A stretch of DNA of 64,000 bases from positions 434,001-498,000 of the forward strand of contig NZ_BFCB01000003.1 of assembly GCF_003569045.1 (NCBI RefSeq), in the 5' to 3' direction. The notes below the pieces were generated by a model that saw nothing but the letters and a program-made list of their open reading frames with translations, was not told the DNA's origin and searched no databases. This stretch comes from Aggregatilinea lenta (GTDB lineage Bacteria; Chloroflexota; Anaerolineae; Aggregatilineales; Aggregatilineaceae). The translations under genes and the position numbers were made by a program. Positions 52,471 to 60,990 of the stretch are shown piece after piece. The number at the start of each line of letters is the position of its first letter. The first letter of the stretch is position 1.

Positions 52471-53262
52471 TTATACCCCGTTCCTTACGGCGTCCCCTTC
52501 TGCGCCCATGATGTAGCTGATCAATTTCTCCGTCGTGACCTCGCTGCGCGGCACATTGGCATTGATACTGCCTCGCAGCATGACCACGAAGCGATCGGCC
52601 ACTTCCAGCACGTCTTGCATATTGTGGCTGATTATAATCACCGGCACGCCCTGGTCACGCAGCAGCCGGACCATTGCCAGCACTTTGCGCTGCTCGGGTA
52701 CGCCCAGGGCTGCCGTCGGCTCGTCCATGATGACCAGCCTGGCATCCCAGTACAGCGCGCGCGCAATTGCGACGGCCTGGCGCTGCCCGCCCGAGAGGCT
52801 GACCAGCTTCTGCTTGAGCGAAGGGATCACGATGTCAAGCCGCTTGACGGCCTTCGACGCCTCGGCGCGCATGTAGTCGTCGTCTGTGACGGGGATTACG
52901 CCCGCGAAGCGTTTGGTCTTCTCTTTGCCCAGGAACACATTCGCGCCGACGTCCAGATTTTCGGCCAGCGCCAGGTCCTGATAGATCGTCTCGATGCCTG
53001 CGTCGCGCACGGCAGCCGGGGTCAGGTGGGTGATGTCGGTCCCGTCGAATTCGATCAGTCCGGCGTCTGGCTTGTACACGCCGGAGATGCACTTGATCAG
53101 CGTGGACTTGCCCGCGCCGTTGTCGCCCAGCAGGGCTACGACTTCGCCGGGGTAGACCTCAAAATCGACGTTGTCGAGCGCCGTCAGACCGCCGAAGTAC
53201 TTGGCGACCTGCGTGGCGCGCAGAACAGGCTCCGCCTGTGAAGGGGTTGTTTGTGTGCTCAT
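52471..53262 (-). CDS. Sugar ABC transporter ATP-binding protein, FrcA-like
   Basis: The 263-residue ATPase has Walker A GDNGAGKST, signature LSGGQRQAVAIARAL, Walker B LVIMDEPTAALG and the H-loop IISHN. It is a single-domain ATPase, unlike the double RbsA/XylG type, and so resembles FrcA of fructose importers. I chose the ATG at 53262, which overlaps the permease stop; the longer frame to 53355 is within the permease gene. Confidence 0.9.
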   Translation of the reverse strand: MSTQTTPSQAEPVLRATQVAKYFGGLTALDNVDFEVYPGEVVALLGDNGAGKSTLIKCISGVYKPDAGLIEFDGTDITHLTPAAVRDAGIETIYQDLALAENLDVGANVFLGKEKTKRFAGVIPVTDDDYMRAEASKAVKRLDIVIPSLKQKLVSLSGGQRQAVAIARALYWDARLVIMDEPTAALGVPEQRKVLAMVRLLRDQGVPVIIISHNMQDVLEVADRFVVMLRGSINANVPRSEVTTEKLISYIMGAEGDAVRNGV

Positions 53263-54386
53263 GCGGTGTGTTCCTGCTGTTTTTCGAAGTACGCCTGGAG
53301 CTGGTTGACCAGGACGGCGATGATGATGATGACGCCCACCACGATGAACTGCCACAGGGAATCGACGTTGAGGATGACCAGGCCCGTTTGCAGCACCGCG
53401 ATAATCAGGGAGCCGATGACCGTCCCAATCACCTTGCCGGAGCCGCCCATCAGGCTTGCACCGCCAATGACCACGGCGGCCACTGAGTTCAGGACTTCAG
53501 AGTCACCAACCATCGGTGAGCCTGCCGTGAAGCGGAAGACGTGCAGCACGCCTGCGCAGCCAGCCAAAAAGCCAGCCAGAACGTAGATGATCGTGAGCGT
53601 GCGGGTGACGTTAATTCCGGATCGCAGCGCAGCTTCTTTGTTGCCGCCAATCGCATAGATATGGCGTCCGAAGGTCGTGCGCGCCAGAACGAACGCGAAG
53701 ATCCCTACGATGATGGCGACGATGATGATGGGGTAGGGCATCAATCGTTCCAGTCCACGCAACTGCTCGTTTGTGAGGTCGGCAGGCTGCTTGAGCCAGG
53801 CCAGCCCCTCCCCCGGGATTCGATACGCCAGGCTGCCGTTACCCACGAGGCGCAGATGCTCACGCACGCCAGGGGGCAGGTCGCCGACGATGTTCTTGCC
53901 GGTGGTCAGCAGGAAAGCCGCGCCTCGAACGATACCCATCACGCCAAGGGTCGCAATCATCGGAGGCACTTTCGCCCGCGCGACCAACATACCGTTCATC
54001 AGGCCGGGGATGACAGTGACCGCCAGGCCCGCTAGAATGCCCAACAGAATGGACAGGTCTGTTGCCAGCCCCGCATTGGCGAGATCGCGCATGACGGTGG
54101 CGCTGATGACGGAGGCCAGCCCTAAGGTGTACCCGATGGAGAGGTCGATGCCCGCCGTGATGATCACGTAGGTCTGGCCGGTCGCCATGAGCATCACCAT
54201 GGTGCTCGTGACCATGATGTTGCCCAGGTTACGAACTGTGAAGAAGCCGGTTCCTGTAATCGAGAAGAAGATCAACATCACCAGCAAGAAGAGCCACGAC
54301 CACAACCTGGCGATGAGGTTGATCGTTCTCATGCTGTCGAAACCGCCTGTACGGACCTTCTGTCGCTGTGCAGCTGTTACATCCAT
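53259..54386 (-). CDS. Sugar ABC transporter permease, RbsC/FrcC-like
   Basis: The 375-residue permease of the ribose/xylose/fructose family has about ten helices. It shows GQTYVIITAGIDLSIGYTLGLASV, GLMNGMLVARAKVPPMIATLGVMGIVRG, YAIGGNKEAALRSGINV and VIGGASLMGGSGKVIGTVIG, which are family hallmarks. It lies between the binding protein and ATPase genes. A hairpin in the 103-bp gap upstream may lower its expression relative to the binding protein. Confidence 0.93.
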   Translation of the reverse strand: MDVTAAQRQKVRTGGFDSMRTINLIARLWSWLFLLVMLIFFSITGTGFFTVRNLGNIMVTSTMVMLMATGQTYVIITAGIDLSIGYTLGLASVISATVMRDLANAGLATDLSILLGILAGLAVTVIPGLMNGMLVARAKVPPMIATLGVMGIVRGAAFLLTTGKNIVGDLPPGVREHLRLVGNGSLAYRIPGEGLAWLKQPADLTNEQLRGLERLMPYPIIIVAIIVGIFAFVLARTTFGRHIYAIGGNKEAALRSGINVTRTLTIIYVLAGFLAGCAGVLHVFRFTAGSPMVGDSEVLNSVAAVVIGGASLMGGSGKVIGTVIGSLIIAVLQTGLVILNVDSLWQFIVVGVIIIIAVLVNQLQAYFEKQQEHTA

Positions 54387-54431
54387 GAAATTCTTCCACT
54401 CAGTATGTTGAATAAACAGGAGAGATGTAGA

Positions 54432-54457
54432 GTGGGCAGGGGGTTTGCCCTGCCCAC
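54432..54457 (-). promoter_or_regulatory. Intercistronic hairpin between binding protein and permease
   Basis: GTGGGCAGGG (54432-54441) and CCCTGCCCAC (54448-54457) form a perfect ten-base-pair stem around six bases with no T-run. Such hairpins after binding-protein genes commonly protect the upstream mRNA or cause partial termination. Confidence 0.7.
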
Positions 54458-54489
54458 CCCACAGACCTATTTATTGTGCGACACGCTGT

Positions 54490-56403
54490 TTACTGTTCGC
54501 GGTAGATGAAGATGCTGATTTCCGGATCGTCGATGTTTTCAGCCGTCATCACGGCGTAGCCAGTCGGGATGCGCTTCGGGACGCTCACCACACCGCGCGC
54601 GTTGGCGACGGCGGTCAGGACCGCATAGTAACCCATGTCGGCGGGCTTCTGGGCGATGACTTCGGTTACCGTGCCTTCACGCAGCAACTCGATCGCGAAC
54701 TCGGAGGCGTCGAACGCCACGACTTCCACCGCACCACCGAGGCCAGCGTTCTGGACGGCTGCACCAGCGGCCTGCGCGCTGAAGGTGTTGGCGCCGAAGA
54801 CACCGGCGAGGTCGGGGTTGGCTTCAAGGCGGGCAGCGGTCTGCTGCTGGCCGGTGTTGGGATCATCTTCGTTGTAGTCCACGCCGATGACTTCCAGACC
54901 GTAGTCTTCCGCAGCCTTAACGCAGCCCTGCTCGCGCTGGTCAGTCGTGCTGATGCCAGGACGCACGTTCTGGATGTAGATCTGCGCGCCTTCGCCGAGC
55001 TTTTCGGCGAGGGTTTCGCAGGCGATGTAACCGCCCTGGAAGTTATCCGAGCCGATGTAGGTGAGCGGGAAGGTGACTTCGCCGTTGGCGTAGTCGCCGT
55101 CGCCGATGAAGGTGTCAACCGTCAGCAGGGGGATGCCCGCGTCACGGACGGCTTCGAGCACCGGGATCATCTGCTGCTTGTCGGTGGGGGCGGTGAACAT
55201 GAAGTTGATGTCACCACGGGATACCAGGGCTTCGATGATCGGGGTCTGGACCGTCGGGTTAAATTCCTGCGGGTCCTGCTGGATCAGCTCGATGCCATAG
55301 GCATCCGCCGCTTCATTCGCACCAACCGACATGGTCACGTAGAAGGGATCGGGGTTCACGCCAGGAACGAACGCGACCTTGTAGCCTTCCAGCGCCGGTT
55401 CGGGTTCGCGCGGGGTTTCGGTATAGATGTACTGGGCGATCTCAGGATCGTCGATGTTCTCGGCGGTCATCACGGCGTAGCCGGTCGGGACGCGCTTCGG
55501 AACGCTCTGGTAGCCCTTGAGGTATGCTACGGCGAAGGACACCGCGAGGTAACCCATGTCGTAGGGCTTCTGAGCGATGACTTCGGTTACAGTGCCTTCA
55601 CGCAGCAGCTCGATGGCGAACTCGGAGGCGTCAAAGGCCACGACTTCCACCGCACCACCGAGGCCAGCGTTCTGGACGGCTGCACCAGCGGCCTGCGCGC
55701 TGAAGGTGTTGGCGCCGAAGATACCGGCGAGGTCGGGGTTGGATTCGAGGCGAGCGGCGGTCTGCTGCTGGCCGGTGTTGGGGTCATCTTCGTTGTAGTC
55801 CACGCCGATGACTTCCAGGCCGAAATCTTCCGCAGCCTTAACGCAGCCCTGCTCGCGCTGGTCAGTCGTGCTGATGCCAGGACGCACGTTCTGGATGTAG
55901 ATCTGCGCGCCTTCGCCGAGCTTCTCAGCGAGGGTTTCGCAGGCGATGTAACCGCCCTCGAAGTTGTCCGAGCCGATGTAGCTGATCGGGAAGGTGACTT
56001 CGCCGTTCTCGTAATCGCCGTCGCCGATGAAGGTGTCAACCGTCAGCAGGGGGATGCCTGCATCGCGGATGCCTTCGAGCACGGGGATCAGTTGTTGTTT
56101 GTCGGTGGGGGCCGTGATCAGGAAGTCGACGTCGCCACGCGCGGCCATCGCTTCGATGATCGGGGTCTGGACCGTCGGGTTAAATTCCTGCGGGTCCTGC
56201 TCGATGATTTCAACGCCCAGGTCCTGCGCGGCCTGGTTGACACCGGCGGCCATCGTCACGTAGAACGGGTCGGGATTCACGCCGGGAACAAATGCAATGG
56301 TGATCGGATCATCCTGGGCCTTAACCGAGTTCACAGACGAAACTGGAACCAGGGCGAGGGCCATGGCCACACAAACCGCTACGACGAGCAGTTTCTTTAA
56401 CAT
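54490..56403 (-). CDS. Sugar ABC substrate-binding protein with duplicated binding domain
   Basis: The 637-residue secreted protein has a signal peptide (LKKLLVVAVCVAMALALVPV) followed by two near-identical type I sugar-binding domains in tandem. Both contain FVPGVNPDPFYVTM, QDPQEFNPTVQTPIIEA, TAPTDKQQ, GDGDY, GEGAQIYIQNVRPGISTTDQ and VAFDASEFAIELLREGTVTEV. The repeat offset is 921 bp (307 codons). A short EPEPALEGYK linker joins the domains. Normal family members have one domain (about 310-340 residues). AAGGAG precedes the ATG. It heads the minus-strand sugar operon. Confidence 0.92.
   Translation of the reverse strand: MLKKLLVVAVCVAMALALVPVSSVNSVKAQDDPITIAFVPGVNPDPFYVTMAAGVNQAAQDLGVEIIEQDPQEFNPTVQTPIIEAMAARGDVDFLITAPTDKQQLIPVLEGIRDAGIPLLTVDTFIGDGDYENGEVTFPISYIGSDNFEGGYIACETLAEKLGEGAQIYIQNVRPGISTTDQREQGCVKAAEDFGLEVIGVDYNEDDPNTGQQQTAARLESNPDLAGIFGANTFSAQAAGAAVQNAGLGGAVEVVAFDASEFAIELLREGTVTEVIAQKPYDMGYLAVSFAVAYLKGYQSVPKRVPTGYAVMTAENIDDPEIAQYIYTETPREPEPALEGYKVAFVPGVNPDPFYVTMSVGANEAADAYGIELIQQDPQEFNPTVQTPIIEALVSRGDINFMFTAPTDKQQMIPVLEAVRDAGIPLLTVDTFIGDGDYANGEVTFPLTYIGSDNFQGGYIACETLAEKLGEGAQIYIQNVRPGISTTDQREQGCVKAAEDYGLEVIGVDYNEDDPNTGQQQTAARLEANPDLAGVFGANTFSAQAAGAAVQNAGLGGAVEVVAFDASEFAIELLREGTVTEVIAQKPADMGYYAVLTAVANARGVVSVPKRIPTGYAVMTAENIDDPEISIFIYREQ
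54493..56336 (-). repeat. Intragenic tandem duplication, period 921 bp
   Basis: The two halves of the binding-protein gene match over most of their length at a fixed 921-bp offset; for example, GTGCCTTCAC occurs at 54671 and 55592. Differences are scattered and mostly synonymous or conservative, and both copies stay in frame. Boundaries are approximate. Confidence 0.88.
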
Positions 56404-56531
56404 GGAACGCTCCTTAAAACATGGTGTATAGGAAAACCTGAAGCCAAATGGCTAAATTGCGTTTCGCTGCGCTCTATACCTGCTCCTTTCCCTGCACAGC
56501 ATCAATTGTATATTTGGTCAATAAACGCGGT

Positions 56532-57332
56532 CTATACGCGTACGACCTCGACGCCTTCATTTTCGATCAGGCGAGCGCTTTGATCGCTCAAGCCTGCATC
56601 GGTAATCAGCAAATCCACTTTCTTCAGCGGGATGATGGTGATAGGCCGCACCTGGCCGAACTTGCTGCTGTCGGCCATGAATACGACGCGGCGGCCCTGC
56701 CGGGCGATGGCGCGCTTGACCTCGACCTCGAAGATGTTCGAGTTCGTCAGGCCCTGGTCGAGCGTGAAGCCACCCGCCGCCAGAAAGACAAGATCGGCGT
56801 TGATCGTCTCCAGCGTGCTGATCGCGGCGGGGCCGATCAGCAGGCGCGTCAGGTGGCGCAGCACGCCGCCAGTCATGACCAGCTCGACGTAGGGGTATTG
56901 GGAGGCAGATGCGGCGACGTTGAGCGCAGGGGTGACGATGCGCAGGTATTCCAGGTCGCGCGGGAGCTGCTTGACCAGTTCGACGGTGGTGCTGCCCGCA
57001 TCGACGATGATCGTCTGGCCGACCTCAATGAGCTGCACGGCGGCCAGCCCGATGCGCTGTTTGGCGTCCCGGTTGAGTAGAGTGCGCTGTTGGAGCAGGG
57101 TTTCGCGGTCTTCGACCGGCATGTTACGGGCGACCGCGCCGCCCCATACGATCTCGCAGGTGCCTGTCTTTTCCAGCTCGCGGAGGTCAGAGCGGATGGT
57201 CGACGAGGAAACTTTAAGGAGATCTTTTAGCTCATTGGTGCGCACAACGCCCTCGCTCTCTAATACTTCAGCGATGATGCGTTGGCGCTCGATGGCAAGT
57301 AAATTACTATCCGTGTAATCGTCGTTTTTCAT
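56532..57332 (-). CDS. DeoR-family transcriptional regulator
   Basis: The 266-residue repressor has an N-terminal winged helix (ERQRIIAEVLESEGVVRTNELKDLL, SSSTIRSDLRELEKTG) and a DeoR C-terminal sugar-phosphate sensor domain with VDAGSTTVELVKQL and MADSSKFGQVRP. It lies between the ABC sugar operon (same strand, downstream) and the divergent phosphofructokinase gene, and probably controls both in response to a phosphorylated sugar. Confidence 0.93.
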   Translation of the reverse strand: MKNDDYTDSNLLAIERQRIIAEVLESEGVVRTNELKDLLKVSSSTIRSDLRELEKTGTCEIVWGGAVARNMPVEDRETLLQQRTLLNRDAKQRIGLAAVQLIEVGQTIIVDAGSTTVELVKQLPRDLEYLRIVTPALNVAASASQYPYVELVMTGGVLRHLTRLLIGPAAISTLETINADLVFLAAGGFTLDQGLTNSNIFEVEVKRAIARQGRRVVFMADSSKFGQVRPITIIPLKKVDLLITDAGLSDQSARLIENEGVEVVRV

Positions 57333-57535
57333 TGATTTTGAGCGGACTCAACAATTCTTCGTTTTACTTTCAAATTTTTCACTTTCTTGCCCTTATGATA
57401 GGGCGATTTATGCCATCTGTCAACGCTTTTCCTCTCTTTTTGCGGTTTTGGCGTAGAAAGTTGATAGAATGAAAAAAATCACACTATAATGAAGGCGCAA
57501 AACAAAAAGCTTGCGCAAAAAGGAGAAAAAAGCAC
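57333..57535. promoter_or_regulatory. Divergent DeoR/phosphofructokinase control region
   Basis: For the plus strand a very good promoter is present: TTGATA (57461-57466), an 18-bp spacer and a perfect TATAAT (57485-57490). ACTTTC occurs at 57366 and 57381 and in inverse orientation (GAAAGT) at about 57456, overlapping the -35; these may be DeoR half-sites. A direct repeat GCGCAAAA lies just after the start point. Confidence 0.7.
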
Positions 57536-58513
57536 TTGAAAACACTTTTTGTCGTCAGCGGCGGCGATGCACCCGGCATTAACGCCGTGATGGGCTATTA
57601 CGCGGCCCTGGCGACGCGCTACGGGCACGAGGTTGCCGGCGCGCGGGACGGCTTCGCCGGGCTGGTGGCGGGTCGCATCGTGCCACTGACCGGTGACGTT
57701 ATCGGCCCGTGGGTGTCGCAGCCCGGCTCTTACCTACCCTCCAGCCGCGTGCCGGTGCTGAAGGACGCCGAGGGCCAGCAGGCGATGGCGGATGTGCTGG
57801 CGCAGCACGACATCGACAACGTGATTCTCTTCGGCGGCGACGGCACGCTGCGCTACATCCCGCCGATCGTCGCGCAGCTTGGTATCCCCTGCATCGGCCT
57901 GCCCACCACCATCGACAACGACGTGCCCGGCACGGAGCTTACGCTCGGCTTCGATTCCGCATGCAACTTCGCCTACCACGCCATCGACGGCGCGCTGGCG
58001 ACCGGACGCGCGCTGCCGGGGCGGATCTTCATGGTCGAGACGCTGGGCGGTTTTTCGGGCATGATCGCGCTCGACGTGGCGTTCGGTGCGGGAGCGCACG
58101 CAGTGCTCGTGCCGGAGTACGCCTACGACGACGCATGGCTCGGCGCGCGCCTGCTAGAAGCGGCCCAGCGCGACGGTTACGCGCTGTTGGTGCTGTCCGA
58201 GGGCGTGGCCGCCAGCCGCACGTTGTTCGACGACATTTTACGCTGGACCAATATCCGCGTGCGCGACATCCGGCTGGGACACGCGCAGCGCGGCGGTATC
58301 CCCACGCACCGCGACCGCTCGCTGGCGGCACAGATGGCGCGGCTCTCGTTCGAGGCGCTGAACGCTGACGTGCTGCGCGGCACGGTCGTCGTGCGCGGCG
58401 GCGCGACGCTGCTGCACGAGGGCGCGCTGGACGGCCCGGAGCGCCTGCCCGACGTGAGCCGCTATAACTTTGTCAATGGATTTGATCCCGACTATGAACC
58501 TGCTCGCAATTGA
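57536..58513 (+). CDS. pfkA: 6-phosphofructokinase
   Basis: The 325-residue enzyme phosphorylates fructose-6-phosphate (or a related ketose phosphate) to the bisphosphate. It shows VVSGGDAPGINAVM at the N-terminus, LFGGDGTLRY and LPTTIDNDVPGTELTLGFDSA, with the catalytic TIDND. Gly in GGDGT favours ATP over pyrophosphate as donor. The start is TTG 57536 with AAAGGAGAA before it. It overlaps the ROK kinase gene, which suggests a sugar-to-bisphosphate pair. Confidence 0.88.
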   Translation: MKTLFVVSGGDAPGINAVMGYYAALATRYGHEVAGARDGFAGLVAGRIVPLTGDVIGPWVSQPGSYLPSSRVPVLKDAEGQQAMADVLAQHDIDNVILFGGDGTLRYIPPIVAQLGIPCIGLPTTIDNDVPGTELTLGFDSACNFAYHAIDGALATGRALPGRIFMVETLGGFSGMIALDVAFGAGAHAVLVPEYAYDDAWLGARLLEAAQRDGYALLVLSEGVAASRTLFDDILRWTNIRVRDIRLGHAQRGGIPTHRDRSLAAQMARLSFEALNADVLRGTVVVRGGATLLHEGALDGPERLPDVSRYNFVNGFDPDYEPARN

Positions 58514-59429
58514 CTTTGGCGGCACGCGCACGCGCGCCGCGTGGTTTTCGGATGGCGTGACGCTGGTCCAGCGCGACGAGACGTTGTCCCAGGTGGACCA
58601 GCCCGCGCAGCAGGTGCTCGACCGCCTGATCGAAGTGGCGCGCGGGGTGATTCCGCCCGGCGCGACAGTGGACGCGATCGGCATCTCCGCGCCCGGCCCA
58701 TTGGACGCCGCGCAAGGTGTGATCTTGCAGGCCAAGACCCTGCCCGACTGGTACGACGTGCCGCTGGCGCAGATCATCAGCGACGCGTTCGGCGGCGTGC
58801 CGGTCTTCGTGCAGAACGACGCGAATCTGGCAGCGCTGGCCGAATATCACCTGGGCGCGGCCCAGGGCGCGGACCCGACCCTCTATCTAACGGTGAGCAC
58901 CGGCATCGGCGGCGGCGCGGTGATCGGCGGCGCGTTGTTCACGGGCTGTCGCGGGCTGGCGATCGAGCCAGGACACATGCGCTTCGCCATGCCGGACGGG
59001 CGCATCCGGCGGCTGGAAGAGCTGGCGTCGGGCACGGGTATCGGACGGCTGGCGTGTGAATATCTGGCCGCGTCGGACATGCCCTCGTCGCTGCGCGACG
59101 GCGACTGCGTGGACGGTAAGGCGGTCGGCAGGGCGGCCCAGGCCGGGGACGCGCTGGCGCTGGACGTAGTGAACGCGGCGGCGCGGTGGTTCGGGCTGGG
59201 GCTGGTGAACCTGATTCACCTGTTCAATCCGCAGGCGATCGTGCTGGGCGGCAGCGTGATCCAGCTCGGCGACCTGTTCCTGGACCCGGCGCGGCGTATC
59301 ATCGAGCAGGAGCTGCTCGACCCGCGCTTTAACAGCGACGACCTGATCCGCGTGGCGCAGCTTGGCGACAGCGTGTGCCTGTACGGCGCGGCGCTCTATG
59401 CGCGCGGGAAGCTGGCAAGCGCGCGCTAG
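58494..59429 (+). CDS. ROK-family sugar kinase lacking the zinc motif
   Basis: The 311-residue kinase shows the ATP/phosphate loop LLAIDFGGTRTRAAW, the catalytic Asp in FVQNDANLAALAE, STGIGGGAVIGG and IEPGHMRF. The usual ROK zinc site (CxCGxxGCxE) between GHM and the ASGTGI segment is absent; the sequence runs DGRIRRLEELASG instead. Glucokinase or fructokinase activity is plausible. I chose the ATG at 58494, which overlaps the phosphofructokinase end. Its stop codon touches a repeat element. Confidence 0.85.
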   Translation: MNLLAIDFGGTRTRAAWFSDGVTLVQRDETLSQVDQPAQQVLDRLIEVARGVIPPGATVDAIGISAPGPLDAAQGVILQAKTLPDWYDVPLAQIISDAFGGVPVFVQNDANLAALAEYHLGAAQGADPTLYLTVSTGIGGGAVIGGALFTGCRGLAIEPGHMRFAMPDGRIRRLEELASGTGIGRLACEYLAASDMPSSLRDGDCVDGKAVGRAAQAGDALALDVVNAAARWFGLGLVNLIHLFNPQAIVLGGSVIQLGDLFLDPARRIIEQELLDPRFNSDDLIRVAQLGDSVCLYGAALYARGKLASAR

Positions 59430-59637
59430 AGCCTGTTATGAACTTATAGCCCCCCATCCCCTGGCCCCTTCCCCCACGCAGCGGAGGGAAGAGGGAAAAC
59501 CACCCCACGCAACCCTGTTGCGCGGGGACCCCGGGTAAGCAAGATCCGGGCGGGTTACAAACCCGCTCCTACCGATCATGCGTCAATGGGCAGGGGTGGA
59601 ACCAGTTTCCTCCCTCAAAAAGTGCATAACACGCTCT
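59428..59637. repeat. MITE-like element with 16-bp terminal inverted repeats, third relative
   Basis: Ends AGAGCCTGTTATGAAC and GTGCATAACACGCTCT are inverted repeats matching at 14 of 16 positions and share the AGAGCGTGT core with the copies at 8935 and 9116. Inside is a CCATCCCCTGGCCCC block similar to theirs, and a GGCGGGTTACAAACCCGC palindrome. The left end overlaps the ROK kinase stop codon. Confidence 0.65.
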
Positions 59638-59672
59638 GGCGCTTACGCTCGCACATCGAGTTCACACAACAC

Positions 59673-59704
59673 GCGGCGGGATCCCGGTGTAGGGATCCCG
59701 CCGC
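59673..59704 (+). terminator. Strong hairpin, probable terminator
   Basis: GCGGCGGGATCCC (59673-59685) and GGGATCCCGCCGC (59692-59704) form a perfect 13-base-pair stem around six bases, followed by TATTTG. The T-run is weak. Confidence 0.65.
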
Positions 59705-59976
59705 TATTTGATTCTCCGATGAGCGCTGCCTCCGCCCGCGCAAGGGTTGCCGGGCTAATCACGTTACAAAAATTCAGACAAAATTCAGCCGCGTTCGCTT
59801 TTCCAACCCTCATTACTTATATACAATGAAGCTGATTATTTATGCTATTAAGCAGCACTGATCGGATCCTGCTAGATTACTGTTGATCGATCGAGCAGGT
59901 CGCGCCCGATCACTGCGGCGAAATACCGTTTATCGCCATAGTACGTGTATCGTCATAGTGAGGTGGGGGACACCTG
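59705..59976. other. AT-rich intergenic region before the membrane-protein operon
   Basis: No gene is seen. The stretch around 59760-59870 is AT-rich and likely holds the promoter of the downstream operon; I could not fix a convincing -35/-10 pair. Confidence 0.4.
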
Positions 59977-60963
59977 ATGGAAACAACTTTGCCTCTGTCG
60001 GCGTCGCGGGACCGCGTCGTCGACGTCATCGACCGCACGTTCCGCGTGTATCGCACCAACTTCTTGAGCTACGTGCTCCTCTTCGCGATCGTACTCATCC
60101 CGTTCTATTTTATGCAAGAAGCGATTGCCAATCAGGATCTGCTTAGCGGCGCTACCACGTGGGAGGAATACTACGATCGAGTCGATACGCAAACCCGATC
60201 ACTACGGGCCTTGTCAGGACTTTATAACATCGCGCTGCTGGTGGTTGTCTACGGGTTGACGACCTACATGGCCTCTGAGGCGTATCTGGGCCGCAAGATC
60301 ACCCCGTGGCGCGCACTGCGGGAGCGCGGGGGGCGGCTATGGCGGCTGGGACTGACGTGGCTGCTGATGGGATTTGTGTTCGGCCTCAGCGCCATACTGG
60401 TGGTTGTTATTGGGGTGCTTTGCTGGATTCCATTCATTCTGCTGCCGGTGATCCTGTATCTGTGGGTGTCTACCTACTTTTTCATCACTCAGGTCATGAT
60501 GCTCGAAAACATTGGCGTTAACTATGGTGTGCGCCGGGCGATAGATCTGGGCAAGACGCACTTCTGGCCGGTGTTTGGACTGGTGCTGGGCCTGGGTCTG
60601 ATCAGCGTCGTGATTGAGATCGCATTCGGCGCGACCTCGCTGATCGTATTGTCGACGGAAACGACCGCTTCCTATCCCCTCATATCGCTGGGGCTGTCGA
60701 TCCTGCTCGGCCCGCTGATGCCAATTGGACTGACGATGATGTACTATCATTACCGCACGCGCTATGAGGGCCTCGACCTGGCGCTGCAAGCAAGCGACGT
60801 GCCGGACGCGCGCCCGTGGCACCTGCTGTCGCCCGATGTGGAACACCCGCTGGTGACCGGGCAGGACATCCTGAATATGGTCATTCTGGTCGCCGCCTTC
60901 GTGGTGCTTTTCATCGCGCTGGTGGCGGTTGGGGTCAGCCTGACGTCCTACTACACTACGTAA
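59977..60963 (+). CDS. Polytopic membrane protein of unknown function
   Basis: The 328-residue protein has about six helices (roughly 25-45, 80-100, 120-165, 190-215, 225-250 and 295-320). The N-terminal phrase RVVDVIDRTFRVYRTNFLSY resembles membrane domains found next to glycerophosphodiesterase or DUF4129 genes. It is followed 27 bp later by the DUF4129 gene, so it belongs to that cluster. The function is unknown. Confidence 0.75.
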   Translation: METTLPLSASRDRVVDVIDRTFRVYRTNFLSYVLLFAIVLIPFYFMQEAIANQDLLSGATTWEEYYDRVDTQTRSLRALSGLYNIALLVVVYGLTTYMASEAYLGRKITPWRALRERGGRLWRLGLTWLLMGFVFGLSAILVVVIGVLCWIPFILLPVILYLWVSTYFFITQVMMLENIGVNYGVRRAIDLGKTHFWPVFGLVLGLGLISVVIEIAFGATSLIVLSTETTASYPLISLGLSILLGPLMPIGLTMMYYHYRTRYEGLDLALQASDVPDARPWHLLSPDVEHPLVTGQDILNMVILVAAFVVLFIALVAVGVSLTSYYTT

Positions 60964-60990
60964 CCATCTCAGTTTTAGAGCGGGAAAGTT

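Noticed and set aside
54445-56400. 651-codon plus-strand ORF opposite the sugar-binding protein
   Set aside because: It mirrors the minus-strand gene in a high-GC sequence, repeats with the same 921-bp period and shows no domain. The minus strand has the signal peptide and ribosome-binding site.
54490-56403. Two separate binding-protein genes or an internal frameshift
   Set aside because: The reading frame is continuous through both domains and the linker, and there is only one signal peptide and one ribosome-binding site.
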